A program made the translations under genes and the position numbers. 64,000 bases of DNA from CAWAMR01 sp963783095 (GTDB taxonomy: Bacteria; Planctomycetota; Planctomycetia; Gemmatales; Gemmataceae), in NCBI GenBank assembly GCA_963783095.1, contig CAWAMR010000012.1, positions 124,001 to 188,000 of the forward strand, in the 5' to 3' direction. Of this stretch, positions 9,959 to 19,034 are shown in pieces. Position 1 is the stretch's first letter; each line of letters opens with the position of its first letter. The notes beneath the pieces were generated by a model. It was not told where the DNA came from. It was given only the letters and a program-made list of their open reading frames with translations, and did not search any database.

Positions 9959-11405
9959 TCATTTTTTCTTCTTGAGCAAATGCTTCGTTTCTTCGAGAGT
10001 CAACCCACTGGTCTTGACCGCGATTTCGCAGATGGCTTTCGGAATTTCCTTGCTGGCCCAACCAAGAACGGTACCGCCCTCAACCCATGCACGATGCCCA
10101 AACCCCCAACCACCCCAATTAAAGTTGTTTCCCCAACCAAGCGTAATGTCGCCGCGGTTTTCAGCTTCAATAAGATTTTTCGACTGGTCGTAAATTCCGA
10201 GGTGATAGGTATTGAAATCGACTTTGCCTGTTCCGCTCCAGCCAAATCCATTCTCATCCGACATTTTCCCAAGCCTTTCCTTCGTCATCTCGATGATGAC
10301 GTAATTGTTTTTTGCGCATTCCGTGAGTTTCAAATACCTCACGTTTTTCGGCACCCGGTCGAGTTTCATGGCCTGGTGGCTGACCGATTTCTTGACATCT
10401 TTGTCCCAAATGCTCGGATCGTTGGAACGGAAGACAATCAACCATGCGCTCGCAGCGCCAGTCAGTTTCTCTGCCTCGACAATCCGCTTTTCAGCTCGGA
10501 TTTTGTCCAATCCGGTCAACTCGCCAATGGAGTCTCTATAAAAGTCGGCGGCATGGAGCATGCTCGAATTTGCAGCGGCTTATCGAGGCCCTGCGCGAAC
10601 TCCCACCAACCGTCGGCCAACTCCGCACGCTCAGCTGCCTTCTCCGGGTTCTTGAGTTCCTTCGATGCCAATGACTTCAGCCTTTCGTCGTCGCCTTTGG
10701 CCAGCATTGGCAGCCCGCGCTTCCAATCGCCCTTTTGCAAACAATAGAAGCGGCCAACCTGGCTGTTGGCACTGGCATCGTCGGGATTGGTTTTCAAGGT
10801 GTCGAAGTCGGTGCGGATCTTATCGTGCGCAGACTTGAGCCGCTCGATATCCTTGCTGCGTGCAGTCACCATTGACAGATACGTTGCCGACTTTGTCTTG
10901 TTGGCAGCAGCTAGGACAATGGTCGCCACTTTTGCCGCCAGCAGGTAATCATCGTCGTGAATCGCTTCATCGACTACCGACAGGGCTAACTCAAATATCG
11001 CCGAACTGACCGCCAATGTCGGCGTTGCCTTTTCGAGTTGTTCGAGCAATTCGAGTTTTGCCTTCTGAGGCGGTAGGGCAAAGATCTTCGTGATCTCTTC
11101 GAGGGCCGCGTTGGCGGTGTTTACGTCGCCGGCTCGGGCCGCGACATCTCTTGCCTTGCGGAACAACACAAATTGGGCGGCAGTATCGTTCTTGGATTCT
11201 TTCGCGTTCTCCAGTAACTTGGTGCCAGCGCGATCGCATCCGCTTTTTTCTTGCTGGCGTATTCTGCCCTGAACAGTTCCTTGATCTGCAATTCTGCCTT
11301 GGCCGTTTCCGCAGGTGAAGGCACCTCGAGTTTTTCCGACTTTTCACTCTTCGGCTGCGCTGAGGCGATAGCTGCGGCGAAAAGCAAGATAAAGAGGATT
11401 CGCAT
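9959..11405 (-). CDS. Planctomycete secreted helical (TPR-like) protein, two frameshifts
   Basis: About 480 codons. The ATG at 11405 with CAGGAG nine bases upstream starts a signal peptide (MRILFILLFAAAIASAQ), followed by AELQIKELFRAEYA, a hallmark N-terminus of a planctomycete-specific family. Helical repeats follow (RKARDVAARAGDVNTANAAL, LLAAKVATIVLAAANK, NSQVGRFYCLQKGDW, ADGWWEFAQGLDKPL) and then DSIGELTGLDKIRAEKRI. The C-terminal domain contains NVRYLKLTECAKNNYVIIEM and WGNNFNWGGWGFG and ends KKKK. Frame changes occur near 11215 (KLLENAKESKNDTAAQF continues the helix) and 10545. Family members occur in many paralogous copies in these genomes; their function is unknown. Confidence 0.75.
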
Positions 11406-11732
11406 TTCCGTTTGCTCCTGAATCGATCGAGCATGGTCGTTCGAGTGGATATTCTTTCTTCAGTTTATCGAAAGTTTCTCGAGTCGCGAACTGAAAACAT
11501 ACCATGGCTTTTTGTATGAACACCCTTGTTGAGTGAAATTAAGTGCGCGATATTGGAGGAGTGGAATGAGTTCAATAAATACCCATTTGTTCGTTTGCAT
11601 CGCTCCGCTTACGGAGTACCTTCACGTCGCGGCTACACGGGGAGGTTCTTGTGAACAATGTGTCAATTTCCGCCGCGCCGAGTATAAATAGGTTTATCCC
11701 CCCCGCCCGATCGTCCTCAAGGACCACGTATC
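11406..11732. other. Intergenic region between divergent genes
   Basis: A 327-bp stretch separating the TPR-like gene (leftward) and the DUF1501 gene (rightward); it should hold both promoters, but no convincing -35/-10 pair stands out. A short frame at 11566-11691 (ATG behind GGAGGA, 41 codons) exists on the + strand but has no recognisable content. CGCTCCGCTTACGGAG at 11607-11622 is a small palindrome. Confidence 0.4.
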
Positions 11733-13200
11733 ATGGCACTCTTCCAAAAATGGCAACAACTGCAAACTCGACGACAATTCTTCGGTCGGGGCATGACCGG
11801 CCTGGGTACGATTGCGCTGGCATCCATCCTCAACGATCGTCTCTTCGCCGCTGAGAATTCGACGAAATCCTATGGTGTTCTGCCCGCGCTGCATTTTGCT
11901 CCGAAAGCAAAGCATGTCATTTACCTCTTCATGTCCGGTGGACCATCCCACATCGATCTCTGGGACTACAAACCCGACTTGAAAAAGCATTTTGGCGAAA
12001 ACCTGCCCGCCTCCATACGCATGGGCCAGCGAATCACCGGCATGACGTCCGGCCAGCGGACGTTACCCGTGCTCCCCCGATGTTCAAGTTCGCCAAGCAC
12101 GGCCAATGCGGCACGTGGGTCAGCGAATTGCTCCGCAATACGCCGACCATCGTCGACGAACTCTGCGTCGTCAAGTCACTCAACACCGAGGCCATCAATC
12201 ACGACCCGGCCACAACCTTACCTCCAGACCGGCTCGCAGCAGCCCGGCCGGCCGAGCCTCGGGGCCTGGCTGAGCTACGGCATCGGCGCCGCGAACAAGG
12301 ACCTGCCAGCATTCGTGGTGATGATCTCGCAAGGCTCCGGCAACAAGACCGACCAGCCGATTTTTTCGCGTCTATGGGGCAGCGGATTCCTTCCACCCAG
12401 CATCAAGGCGTGCGGCTCCGTTCCGGAGAAGACCCGGTGCTTGTATCTGTCGAATCCGCCGAGGCGTCGATGCGGCAAGCGCGGCGGCGGATGCTCGACG
12501 GCGTCGGGCAGCTCAACAAGATCGCCGAGTCAATCATTTGGCGATCCGGAAATCAACACGCGGATCCAACAATATGAGATGGCTTTCCGAATGCAGAAGT
12601 CCGTTCCCGAATTGACCGACCTGACCAAGGAACCGAAGAAGATCATCGACGACTGTACGGCATCAAGGATAGCAACGAGTCGACGGCGGCTTTGCCCGCA
12701 ACTGTCTTCTCGCTCGGCGAATGGTGGAGCGCGGCGTACGCTTCGTTCAACTGATGCACCGGGGCTGGGACCAGCATGGCGGCTTACCCGGCCAGATTCG
12801 CGGTCAGTGCAAGGACGTGGACAAGCCGACGGCAGCCCTTATCAAGGATCTCAAACGGCTCGGCTTATTGAAGGATACTCTGGTGATTTTCGGCGGCGAG
12901 TTCGGCCGAACGGTCTACAGTCAGGGTGCATTGACGGCGACCAACTACGGGCGCGATCATCACGGGCGCTGTTTCAGCATGTTCGTCGCGGGCGGCGGCG
13001 TCAAGCCGGGGATCATGTACGGTGCAACCGACGACTACGCTTACAACGTCGTCAAAGACTCGGTCCATATCCACGATTTCAATGCGACCCTGCTTCATCT
13101 GCTGGGCCTGGATCACACCAAGTTGACCTTCAAGTTCCAGGGAAGAGATTTTCGATTGACTGACGTTCATGGCGAAGTGGTGAAGGGGTTGATTGCGTAG
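11733..13200 (+). CDS. DUF1501 domain protein with Tat signal, several frameshifts
   Basis: DUF1501 proteins are alkaline-phosphatase-superfamily-like proteins, abundant in planctomycetes and often encoded beside DUF1549/DUF1553 cytochrome-like genes. None is next to this one. The N-terminus TRRQFFGRGMTGLGTIALASIL is a twin-arginine signal. Family motifs in order: HVIYLFMSGGPSHIDLWDYKP, FKFAKHGQCGTWVSELL, LCVVKSLNTEAINHDPA, GAWLSYGIGAANKDLPAFVV, NTRIQQYEMAFRMQ, RGVRFVQLMHRGWDQHG, LVIFGGEFGRTVYSQG, GRDHHGRCFSMFVAGGGVKPG and HDFNATLLHLLGLDHTKLT. They are spread over all three frames, with changes near 12060, 12220, 12470 and 12660. The total span fits the usual 470-490 aa. AAGGA lies ten bases before the ATG. 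The substrate is unknown. Confidence 0.85.
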
Positions 13201-13240
13201 CGAGAATCGCATTTTGATGCGGTGAGGAGAAATTAACAAT

Positions 13241-13378
13241 ACCGAACCGTCTTATAGGATCCATCCGCGGTGGTCCAGAAGCGTTCCGTTGAACTTGCCG
13301 CGCAGGTTCTTGATGTGAGCCGGAATCTTCTTTTTGATCTGCTCCCAGGGCACGGCGAAGGGGATGTCCTCCGGGGCG
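13241..13378 (-). pseudogene. Degenerate gene-tail fragment, copy A of a direct repeat
   Basis: On the minus strand this reads IAPEDIPFAVPWEQIKKKIPAHIKNLRGKFNGTLLDH and then stops. The same tail occurs, diverged, at 14724-14868, in the same orientation on the other side of the DUF1016 gene. Neither copy has a start or an upstream domain, so both are remnants. I do not recognise the parent family. Confidence 0.55.
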
Positions 13379-13394
13379 ATCCTTGACCCTCTGG

Positions 13395-14615
13395 CTATTT
13401 TTTTGCGCGGGTATTTCTTCCGGCCACGCTCGTCCGCGACGCGATGGCGTGCTGGGTCTTCAGGATTTCTTCGCGCAAGACTTCAGGTGATGGGAGTTCG
13501 GTCATATACTTCGCTGCGAAAACTTTCGCCTGAATGCCCCCCATAGCGTAATGAACGACGGCATCGTCTTTCTTGCTGCAAAGAATGAGGCCGACCGGGG
13601 CATCCTCTCCCGACATGACCATGTGTTCGTTTGCATAATTCAGATACAGATTCATCTGGCCGGCATCCGCATGGGTGAACTCGCCAATTTTCAGATCGAT
13701 GATGACCAGGCAGCGCAGCAAGCGATGAAACAGGACCAGATCCATGCGATACCAGACATTGCCGATGCGAATGCGTCGTTGCCGGGCGACGAACGTAAAT
13801 GCATCGCCCAGTTCGAGAAGGAAGGTTTCGAGATGCCGAATGATGGCATCCTCCAAATCCGTCTCGCTGTACTCGTCCTTGAGATCAAGAAACTCCAGCA
13901 TGTATGGATCGCGGACGGCTTCTTCCAGGGTAACGACGTCTTCGGGCTTGGCCTGACGAGCTTTCAGGATCATTGCTTCCTTGTTGCGCGATAGGGCGGT
14001 TCGCTCGAAGAATTGCGTGCCGATTTGCCGTGCGAGTTGGCGTACGGTCCACGCGCCGCGAATCGCCTCTTCCTCGTAGAACCAGCGGGCAAAGTCATCT
14101 TCCACCGACATCAGTTGAACATAGTTCGACCAGGATAGCGGAAAGGCATCGAGAAGTGTCCCCATTGTATCGAGCGGAATCTGAGTCGAGACAAGGGTTT
14201 GAGATTTTGCAGACGGTGTCTGCAATTTCTCGGCGTCGGATTTTCCCGACACTGTCGGGAATTTCACGCGAGCCTGCAATTTGCCCGACAGTGTCGGGCA
14301 AATCTCCCAACCCAAATAGAAGGTTCGCATCTTCTGCAAGCCTTGGCGCGAATAGCCCCGACCATACTTGCCCGTCAAGTCCTGTCCAAGACGCTTCAGC
14401 AAGACTTCGCCGTATTCCGCGCGAGCCTTGCCGCCCTGTTCGTACTCGACGATCTGCCGCCCCACATTCCAGTAGGTGGCAGTCAAAATCGCATTCGTCG
14501 CGCTGACGGTTGCTCGTCGTCCTTGTTCAAGCAGGCTCGAAATACGGGCCACAAGCCCGTCATACTCAACTGCAACGGGGAGCACCGGCTCCGCCTTCGC
14601 TTTCTTTTTCGCCAC
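13395..14615 (-). CDS. DUF1016 / YhcG-family PD-(D/E)XK nuclease-domain protein
   Basis: About 406 aa, intact. The N-terminal DUF1016 helical domain has ATYWNVGRQIVEYEQGGKARAEYG and GRGYSRQGLQKMRTFYLGW, followed after a variable linker by PLSWSNYVQLMSVED, FYEEEAIRGAWTVRQLARQI and YMLEFLDL. The C-terminal nuclease domain contains RRIRIGNVWYRMDLVLFH (the D), LVIIDLKIGEF (DLK, the D/ExK motif) and AGQMNLYLNYAN. Families of this type sit in defence or restriction-associated clusters. The GTG at 14615 is preferred to upstream starts because GGGAGG lies 8 bases before it. The linker at about residues 120-150 is built from iterated P-T-L/V-S-G-K units. The duplicated gene tails on both sides suggest the gene arrived by insertion or unequal recombination. 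Confidence 0.9.
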   Translation of the reverse strand: MAKKKAKAEPVLPVAVEYDGLVARISSLLEQGRRATVSATNAILTATYWNVGRQIVEYEQGGKARAEYGEVLLKRLGQDLTGKYGRGYSRQGLQKMRTFYLGWEICPTLSGKLQARVKFPTVSGKSDAEKLQTPSAKSQTLVSTQIPLDTMGTLLDAFPLSWSNYVQLMSVEDDFARWFYEEEAIRGAWTVRQLARQIGTQFFERTALSRNKEAMILKARQAKPEDVVTLEEAVRDPYMLEFLDLKDEYSETDLEDAIIRHLETFLLELGDAFTFVARQRRIRIGNVWYRMDLVLFHRLLRCLVIIDLKIGEFTHADAGQMNLYLNYANEHMVMSGEDAPVGLILCSKKDDAVVHYAMGGIQAKVFAAKYMTELPSPEVLREEILKTQHAIASRTSVAGRNTRAKK

Positions 14616-14652
14616 TGTTTGCACCTCCCATTCCCGCGATTGCACGACGGGT

Positions 14653-14713
14653 AGCTGTACTCCTCACGCTCCGCGTGAGGACATTCCTCACGCGGAGCGT
14701 GAGGAGTACAGCT
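14653..14713. repeat. 29-bp perfect palindrome with 3-nt loop
   Basis: The arms 14653-14681 and 14685-14713 are exact reverse complements, with core CTCACGCTCCGCGTGAGG, and only CAT lies between them. It stands upstream of the DUF1016 start and downstream of gene-tail copy B. No T-run follows. It is one of a series of long intergenic stem-loops in this window. Confidence 0.8.
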
Positions 14714-14715
14714 GT

Positions 14716-14932
14716 CTAAGGAAACCGAACCGTCATGTACGATCCATCCGCCGTGGTCCAGAAGCGTTCTCTCGGCACGTTGAGCTTGCCGCGCAGGTTC
14801 TTGATGTGGACTGGAACCTTCTTTTTGATTTGCTCCCGCGGCACGGCCAAGGGGATGGCCTCCGGTACGCTTTGTTTCTTGACCAGTGCCGTGAATCGCC
14901 TGGCGAAATCGGCGAAGGTGTGAAGGAGTTTG
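14716..14932 (-). pseudogene. Degenerate gene-tail fragment, copy B of a direct repeat
   Basis: The minus strand reads NKLLHTFADFARRFTALVKK, then PLAVPREQIKKKVPVHIKNLRGK, with a TAG at 14716-14718. After GGCAAG it carries 8 extra bases relative to copy A. In the alternative frame the tail reads LLDHGGWIVHDGSV, which agrees with copy A (LLDHRGWIL), so the ancestral ending is probably the latter. It has no start and begins directly at the stop of the Mrr-like gene. Family unrecognised. Confidence 0.5.
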
Positions 14933-15895
14933 TTACGCAGTGTTATCAGGCGTGATGAAACTGCTTAAGTTCTGGCCGATTCTGGCAAGCAGTTCGTTAA
15001 GTTCAGCCACCTGTGACGTCAACGCCTGTTCGTTGGAAAGCAAAGTAAAGACCCTTTCAGTGTCCTCCCAGGTCACACCGCAGTTGAGAGAATTACCCCA
15101 CTGAAGGATCGCGTCTTTCGTCACTCCATAGAATCTTGGAATTGCATAATCGAAGTACATTCGCCAGATGGCACGAGAATTAAAGCGATCTCCAATAATT
15201 GAAGCGATCCGCGCCCACAGATCGTTTTCAAATCGCATTACTTCTTGACGGAACCGATAGTACAGTTGCAAATGGCTCGAAAGAGCGTTGCCGATCGCGG
15301 GGACTTCCACGACATCACTTTCTTCATACCGCATCAGCAGGTCAAAGAGTCGACGAGGCTGTTTGTCCATAAGTATCTGTTCCAACGTCGTTGGAGGTTT
15401 TAAATCATCTGGAATCGCATCAGGATACTTCAAGAGTTTACCGACCTCAGAACGCAACTTTGCGGCAACTTCGTCGTCGAGTTGAAGATAGTGGCGGCGG
15501 ATTTCTTTCAAACTGCTGTCAAAGAGGCTACGAAGACGCTCCAAATCGAACACCAGGAGCCGAAACCCCTTGGCTATTGCATCCTTTGCGAATGCAAGTT
15601 TCATCGAGGGTGTCACGTTCACATTGCAAAACAGTGCAATCACCCCCATTGCATCGACTTGCTTTGAGAGATCTTTTTTGAACTTCGCATTGAGATTCTT
15701 CTCCAGTGTCACGAAGGCGATTCCGGGAGTATCGCTTTCGTTGAATTTGATGTCACGACCTCCATCCCCGCCACCACCAGGAGCCATCGGCTCAACGTTT
15801 GAATAACCCTGAGCATTGAGGATATCAGCAGCCATTCGTTCGAAATCGTGTTGGTTGTCGAAGTCCTCGAGCGCTCGTCGTGTTTTGCTCATCAT
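14933..15895 (-). CDS. Mrr-like restriction-endonuclease-fold protein with unknown C-terminal domain
   Basis: A 320-aa intact protein. The N-terminal 110 residues look like an Mrr/restriction-endonuclease-like PD-(D/E)XK domain: DFERMAADILNAQGYSNVE (the standard entry helix), GGGGDGGRDIKF (catalytic D in G-x-D-G-x-D) and GIAFVTLEKNLNAKFKKDL (E-x-K-type strand). The remaining 200 residues (RHYLQLDDEVAAKLRSEV, ALSSHLQLYYRFRQEVMRFEND, ELNELLARIGQNL) are helical and unrecognised; they may sense a target or partner. The start is the first of two adjacent ATGs, with a weak ribosome site. It is co-directional with, and upstream of, the DUF1016 nuclease gene, so the pair may be a small defence cluster. 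No methyltransferase accompanies it. Confidence 0.7.
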   Translation of the reverse strand: MMSKTRRALEDFDNQHDFERMAADILNAQGYSNVEPMAPGGGGDGGRDIKFNESDTPGIAFVTLEKNLNAKFKKDLSKQVDAMGVIALFCNVNVTPSMKLAFAKDAIAKGFRLLVFDLERLRSLFDSSLKEIRRHYLQLDDEVAAKLRSEVGKLLKYPDAIPDDLKPPTTLEQILMDKQPRRLFDLLMRYEESDVVEVPAIGNALSSHLQLYYRFRQEVMRFENDLWARIASIIGDRFNSRAIWRMYFDYAIPRFYGVTKDAILQWGNSLNCGVTWEDTERVFTLLSNEQALTSQVAELNELLARIGQNLSSFITPDNTA

Positions 15896-15984
15896 ATGTG
15901 GATCGCCTTGTGGTTGATTGGCCGCAACTGTTCGGTGGCCTTTTCTTCTGAATCGCCAAAGGCACAGATCAGCCAGGGTGATAA

Positions 15985-16096
15985 GGCGAGCGGCAGAAAC
16001 AAATTTACCCGCAACCGCTTACTTCGTGCGCGGCTCTTGAGCGAATCGGCGAGAGCCGCGCACGAAGTAAGCGGAAATCTTTTTCTGCCGCTCGCC
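15985..16096. repeat. 112-bp near-palindromic stem-loop in a gene-free stretch
   Basis: GGCGAGCGGCAG at 15985 pairs with CTGCCGCTCGCC ending at 16096. Inside, CCGCTTACTTCGTGCGCGG plus CTCT pairs with the complementary run starting AGAGCCGCGCACG, around a 14-nt loop. The region 15896-16296 contains no gene that I can support apart from this structure, which lies upstream of the Mrr-like gene and downstream of rimO and could end the rimO transcript. Confidence 0.75.
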
Positions 16097-16296
16097 TAAA
16101 CAAAGAATGGACAAGTCGATTAATCTGAGCCATCGTCGCGGCCCTTTGCCTCACGCTCCGTGCGGTTCGCCCGGCATTCTTGGTTGGGCATATTGGATCC
16201 GAATAGAAAAACGGAGGCGACAAGAAACGAGATGGGATTATTCTGGCAAAACACTCTTTAGTGTGCAATAAGTTACACCTAAAAATATGTCAACGT

Positions 16297-17666
16297 TTAC
16301 CGTGGTGAGCCTAGCATGCGCCCTGCCAGGTCATACCCATCAGCAGCAGTAATCTTGACGCGCACAATATCGCCCGCTTCCAGGTTCTTACCCTTCACGC
16401 GAACCAATCCATCGATTTCCGGTGCATCCGCATGACCGCGCGCGTGGAAATGGTTCGGAAATTCCGGATCGGGACCGTCAACGATAACCTCGATTTCACG
16501 GCCCGTTTGCTTTTCGCTCCAGGCGAAGGCAACCTGTTGCTGAACTTCCATCAGTCGATCTCGGCGTTCTTGCTTGACCTCTTCGGCCATGTGACCATCG
16601 AGTTTCACTGCCGGCGTATCCGGCTCAAACGAATAAGTGAAAACACCCGCCCGATCGAAGCCGGTGTCGCGAACGAAGTCGGAGAGTTCTTGAAATTCTG
16701 CTTCCGTCTCGCCGGGAAAACCGACGATAAACGTCGTTCGGAACGTCAAGCCCGGTACCGCGCTCCGAAGTTGGCCGATCAGTTTCTCCGTGCTGGCGCG
16801 GTTGACGCGCCGTTGCATTCGTTTCAGCACGCGGTCGTTAATGTGTTGCAAGGGCATGTCGATATAGGGGATGATCTTTTTCGCGCCGGCCAGCGTTTCC
16901 AGCAATTCGCCGGTGATGTGCTCCGGATAGGCGTACAGGATGCGTATCCACTCGATGTCATCGACTTGATCGAGTTCGCGTAACAGTTCCGCGAAGCGGA
17001 TCTTGCCGTAAAGGTCCATTCCATAATAAGTGCTGTCTTGAGCGACGAGGATCAGTTCGCGTACGCCGTCGGTAGCAAGTTCCTTGGCCTCGCGAATCAC
17101 TTCTTCCATCGGCTTGGTGACGTGTTTGCCGCGCATCTTGGGGATGGCGCAAAAGGTGCAAAGTCGATCGCAGCCTTCGGAAATCTTCAAGTAGGCAAAA
17201 TGCCGGGGCGTGATGCGGAGTCGAGCAGTATCTTCCTGAGCACGCACGGGGGCCGGCCGAAAGAGCGATCGTTGTTCCTGCTGGTGCGAGGTGGCTCGGT
17301 CGAGAACTTCGACGATCTCTTCCCGTCCAAAGACTCCGACAATCTGATCGACCTCCGGCACCTGTTCGAGAAGCAGCCCGCGCTGTCTTCAGCGAGGCAG
17401 CCGGCCACAACCACCGAGCCGATTTTACCTTGCTGCTTCAGTTCCAGCATCTCGCGGATCACGGCCAGCGACTCTTGTCGGGCCGGCTCAATGAATCCGC
17501 ACGTGTTGACGACAACGACATCGGCACCCTGGGCGTCCGGTTGCAGAACGTAACCGTCCTGCGCCAATTTGCCAAGCATTCGCTCGCTATCGACAAGGTT
17601 TTTCGGACAGCCCAGACTAATAAACGCAAAGGTTCGACGATTTGAGTCGCTCGATATCATTTTCAT
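16297..17666 (-). CDS. rimO: Ribosomal protein S12 methylthiotransferase RimO, one frameshift
   Basis: RimO is a radical SAM enzyme that adds a methylthio group to an aspartate of ribosomal protein S12 (Asp89 in E. coli). The UPF0004 domain supplies SLGCPKNLVDSERMLG, VNTCGFIEPARQES and VVAGCLAE (the three auxiliary-cluster cysteines). The radical SAM core has KISEGCDRLCTFCAIPKMRG (CxxxCxxC), VAQDSTYYGMDLYG, YIDMPLQHINDRVLKRM and RTTFIVGFPGET. The C-terminal TRAM domain is EIDGLVRVKGKNLEAGDIVRV. The two parts are in different frames; at about 17390 the text runs GCLAE/RQRGLLLEQVPEVDQIVG, so one base is missing. The ATG at 17666 overlaps the TGA of the upstream 85-aa gene (ATGA), which supports this start and implies translational coupling. 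Confidence 0.93.
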
Positions 17667-17920
17667 GATGTCCCCTGCGGGCGAGCTGCAACTTCCAGCG
17701 GCTCGACCGATTCAGTCAGAAGGAGAGAAACTTCGATCTGACGCTCCTTCGGCGATTGTTGATCGTCATTTAGGTCCGTGAAGATCGTCATAGTGCTCCG
17801 GCCGAGCTGGATCATCTCCGGGTGGCGAATATCAAAGCTGCGGCCACCGTTCAAAGTGATCCGAAACGGCCGGAATGGTTCGGCATGGACATAGCTCGCC
17901 ATGCGTTGATGGGAGATCAT
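17663..17920 (-). CDS. Conserved small planctomycete protein (85 aa)
   Basis: An 85-aa protein starting at the ATG at 17920, with GAGG nine bases upstream. Core: AEPFRPFRITLNGGRSFDIRHPEMIQLGRSTMTIF, then a strand-rich end with VSLLLTESVEPLEV. The pattern HAEPFRPF...G..F.IRHPE...VGR occurs in many small planctomycete proteins, which resemble an SH3-like or small beta-barrel fold. Function is unknown. It overlaps rimO by 4 bp, so the two are translated together; a role near ribosome modification or translation is only inference. Upstream in-frame starts to 18007 add sequence without family character. Confidence 0.7.
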   Translation of the reverse strand: MISHQRMASYVHAEPFRPFRITLNGGRSFDIRHPEMIQLGRSTMTIFTDLNDDQQSPKERQIEVSLLLTESVEPLEVAARPQGTS

Positions 17921-18218
17921 CAGTAAGTCCTCTCTGTGCCGAGATTCTTGACTGCAAACACTTACGCCTTCACGAACGCAATCGTCGGCGCGGCGAGTTC
18001 GATTCAATCAGTATAACGCTTCTTCTTCCTGCCGGTTAGGAGAACGGCTCCAAATGAGCACGGTTCGCATTTATTGCTTGCAAAGAGAACCTTTGGGAAG
18101 TACAGTACTCTTACGATGGTTGTCGAAAAGATTCGGCTTTTTCCTGCAAAAATAGCGCAAGATTCTGTCATTCATGCGTTCAGGGATTGAAACAAACTGC
18201 CTTTCAGGGAGCTACGAA

Positions 18219-18683
18219 ATGTCTCGCAAGATACTCTACTCGATCATCGCCTTAGCGGGGTTCCTCCTGGCCGCCCACACTGCCTCCGCACAAGTAATCG
18301 TTATCCAACCGGCCAACCCCATGAAACAGGCTGAGGATCAGGCCAAGGCCATCCTGACCGATTGGTTCAAGACTTATCTGAATCGCAAACCCAATGGGCA
18401 GGAGATGGCCTCGATGATGACCAAACTCCGCATGGGTGCCAACTCTTCTTCCATCTTGCTCACCATTCTTTCCAGCCAGGAGTACTACAAGAAAACGGGT
18501 GGCAAAAACTCCAGTTTCGTGACCGCGCTTTATGTGGACGTTTATGGCAGGAAGCCGGAACTTGCGGTCGTCAATACCCTGACCGCCGATCTGAATTCCA
18601 TGACGCGAACGGATTACATCATCTCTTTTCTCAAGAATTCGAAGATTCCGACCAATCCATTCGGGCTTCTCGTGATGCCTTGA
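18219..18683 (+). CDS. Secreted DUF4214-domain protein
   Basis: A 154-aa protein. The ATG at 18219 follows GGGAG at a spacing of 7. The signal peptide is MSRKILYSIIALAGFLLAAH, cleaved near TASAQ. The mature part is a DUF4214-type helical module: DWFKTYLNRKPNGQEMASMM, ILLTILSSQEYYKKTGG, SFVTALYVDVYGRKPE, with the familiar LY.D..GR.P...E pattern. DUF4214 occurs in secreted and surface proteins of planctomycetes; its function is undetermined. The gene stands alone, followed by a repeat-rich stem-loop region and a terminator hairpin. Confidence 0.8.
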   Translation: MSRKILYSIIALAGFLLAAHTASAQVIVIQPANPMKQAEDQAKAILTDWFKTYLNRKPNGQEMASMMTKLRMGANSSSILLTILSSQEYYKKTGGKNSSFVTALYVDVYGRKPELAVVNTLTADLNSMTRTDYIISFLKNSKIPTNPFGLLVMP

Positions 18684-18687
18684 GTCT

Positions 18688-18876
18688 CATCGTTTGCCGC
18701 TCCACGGCGAACGTCTTCTCTTGCCGCTCCGCGGCGAACGTCTTCTCTTGCCGCTCCGCGGCGATAACTTACCACCGTCAGAAGGCAATGCATCTACAGG
18801 ATAGGCTTCTGATCGAAGCGAGTTTGGCCGCGGAGCGGCAAGACCAAGACGTTCGCCGCGGAGCGGCAAACGATGA
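18688..18876. repeat. Tandem and inverted repeats built on TTGCCGCTCCGCGGCGAACG
   Basis: Three tandem copies of a 27-nt unit (TTGCCGCTCCGCGGCGAACG followed by TCTTCTC) fill 18694-18772; the first has one base changed. Two inverse copies occupy 18823-18876, after a 50-nt spacer, so the whole folds into a long hairpin. It is in the 3' region of the DUF4214 gene. Confidence 0.8.
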
Positions 18877-18896
18877 TGGTTCCGGCTTCACAACAC

Positions 18897-18936
18897 CAGA
18901 GCGAGCGAGAATGACCATTCTCGCTCGCTCTGTTTT
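18897..18936 (+). terminator. Rho-independent terminator
   Basis: AGAGCGAGCGAGAAT and ATTCTCGCTCGCTCT form a 15-bp perfect stem over a 3-nt loop, followed by GTTTTATAG. This is the clearest canonical terminator in the window and would end rightward transcription from the DUF4214 gene. Confidence 0.75.
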
Positions 18937-19034
18937 ATAGAGACCACTCCCCGAGATTTTTGTTTGCCCAACGTCCTTTCTACCCTTATCCTGAGCGCTA
19001 CCGGCTTGTGTATCACACCCTTTGAGATTCATTC

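Noticed and set aside
11566..11691. 41-codon frame with a good GGAGGA site upstream of the DUF1501 gene
   Set aside because: The peptide has no recognisable feature and contains a CGCTCCGCTTACGGAG palindrome; kept only as a note in the intergenic entry.
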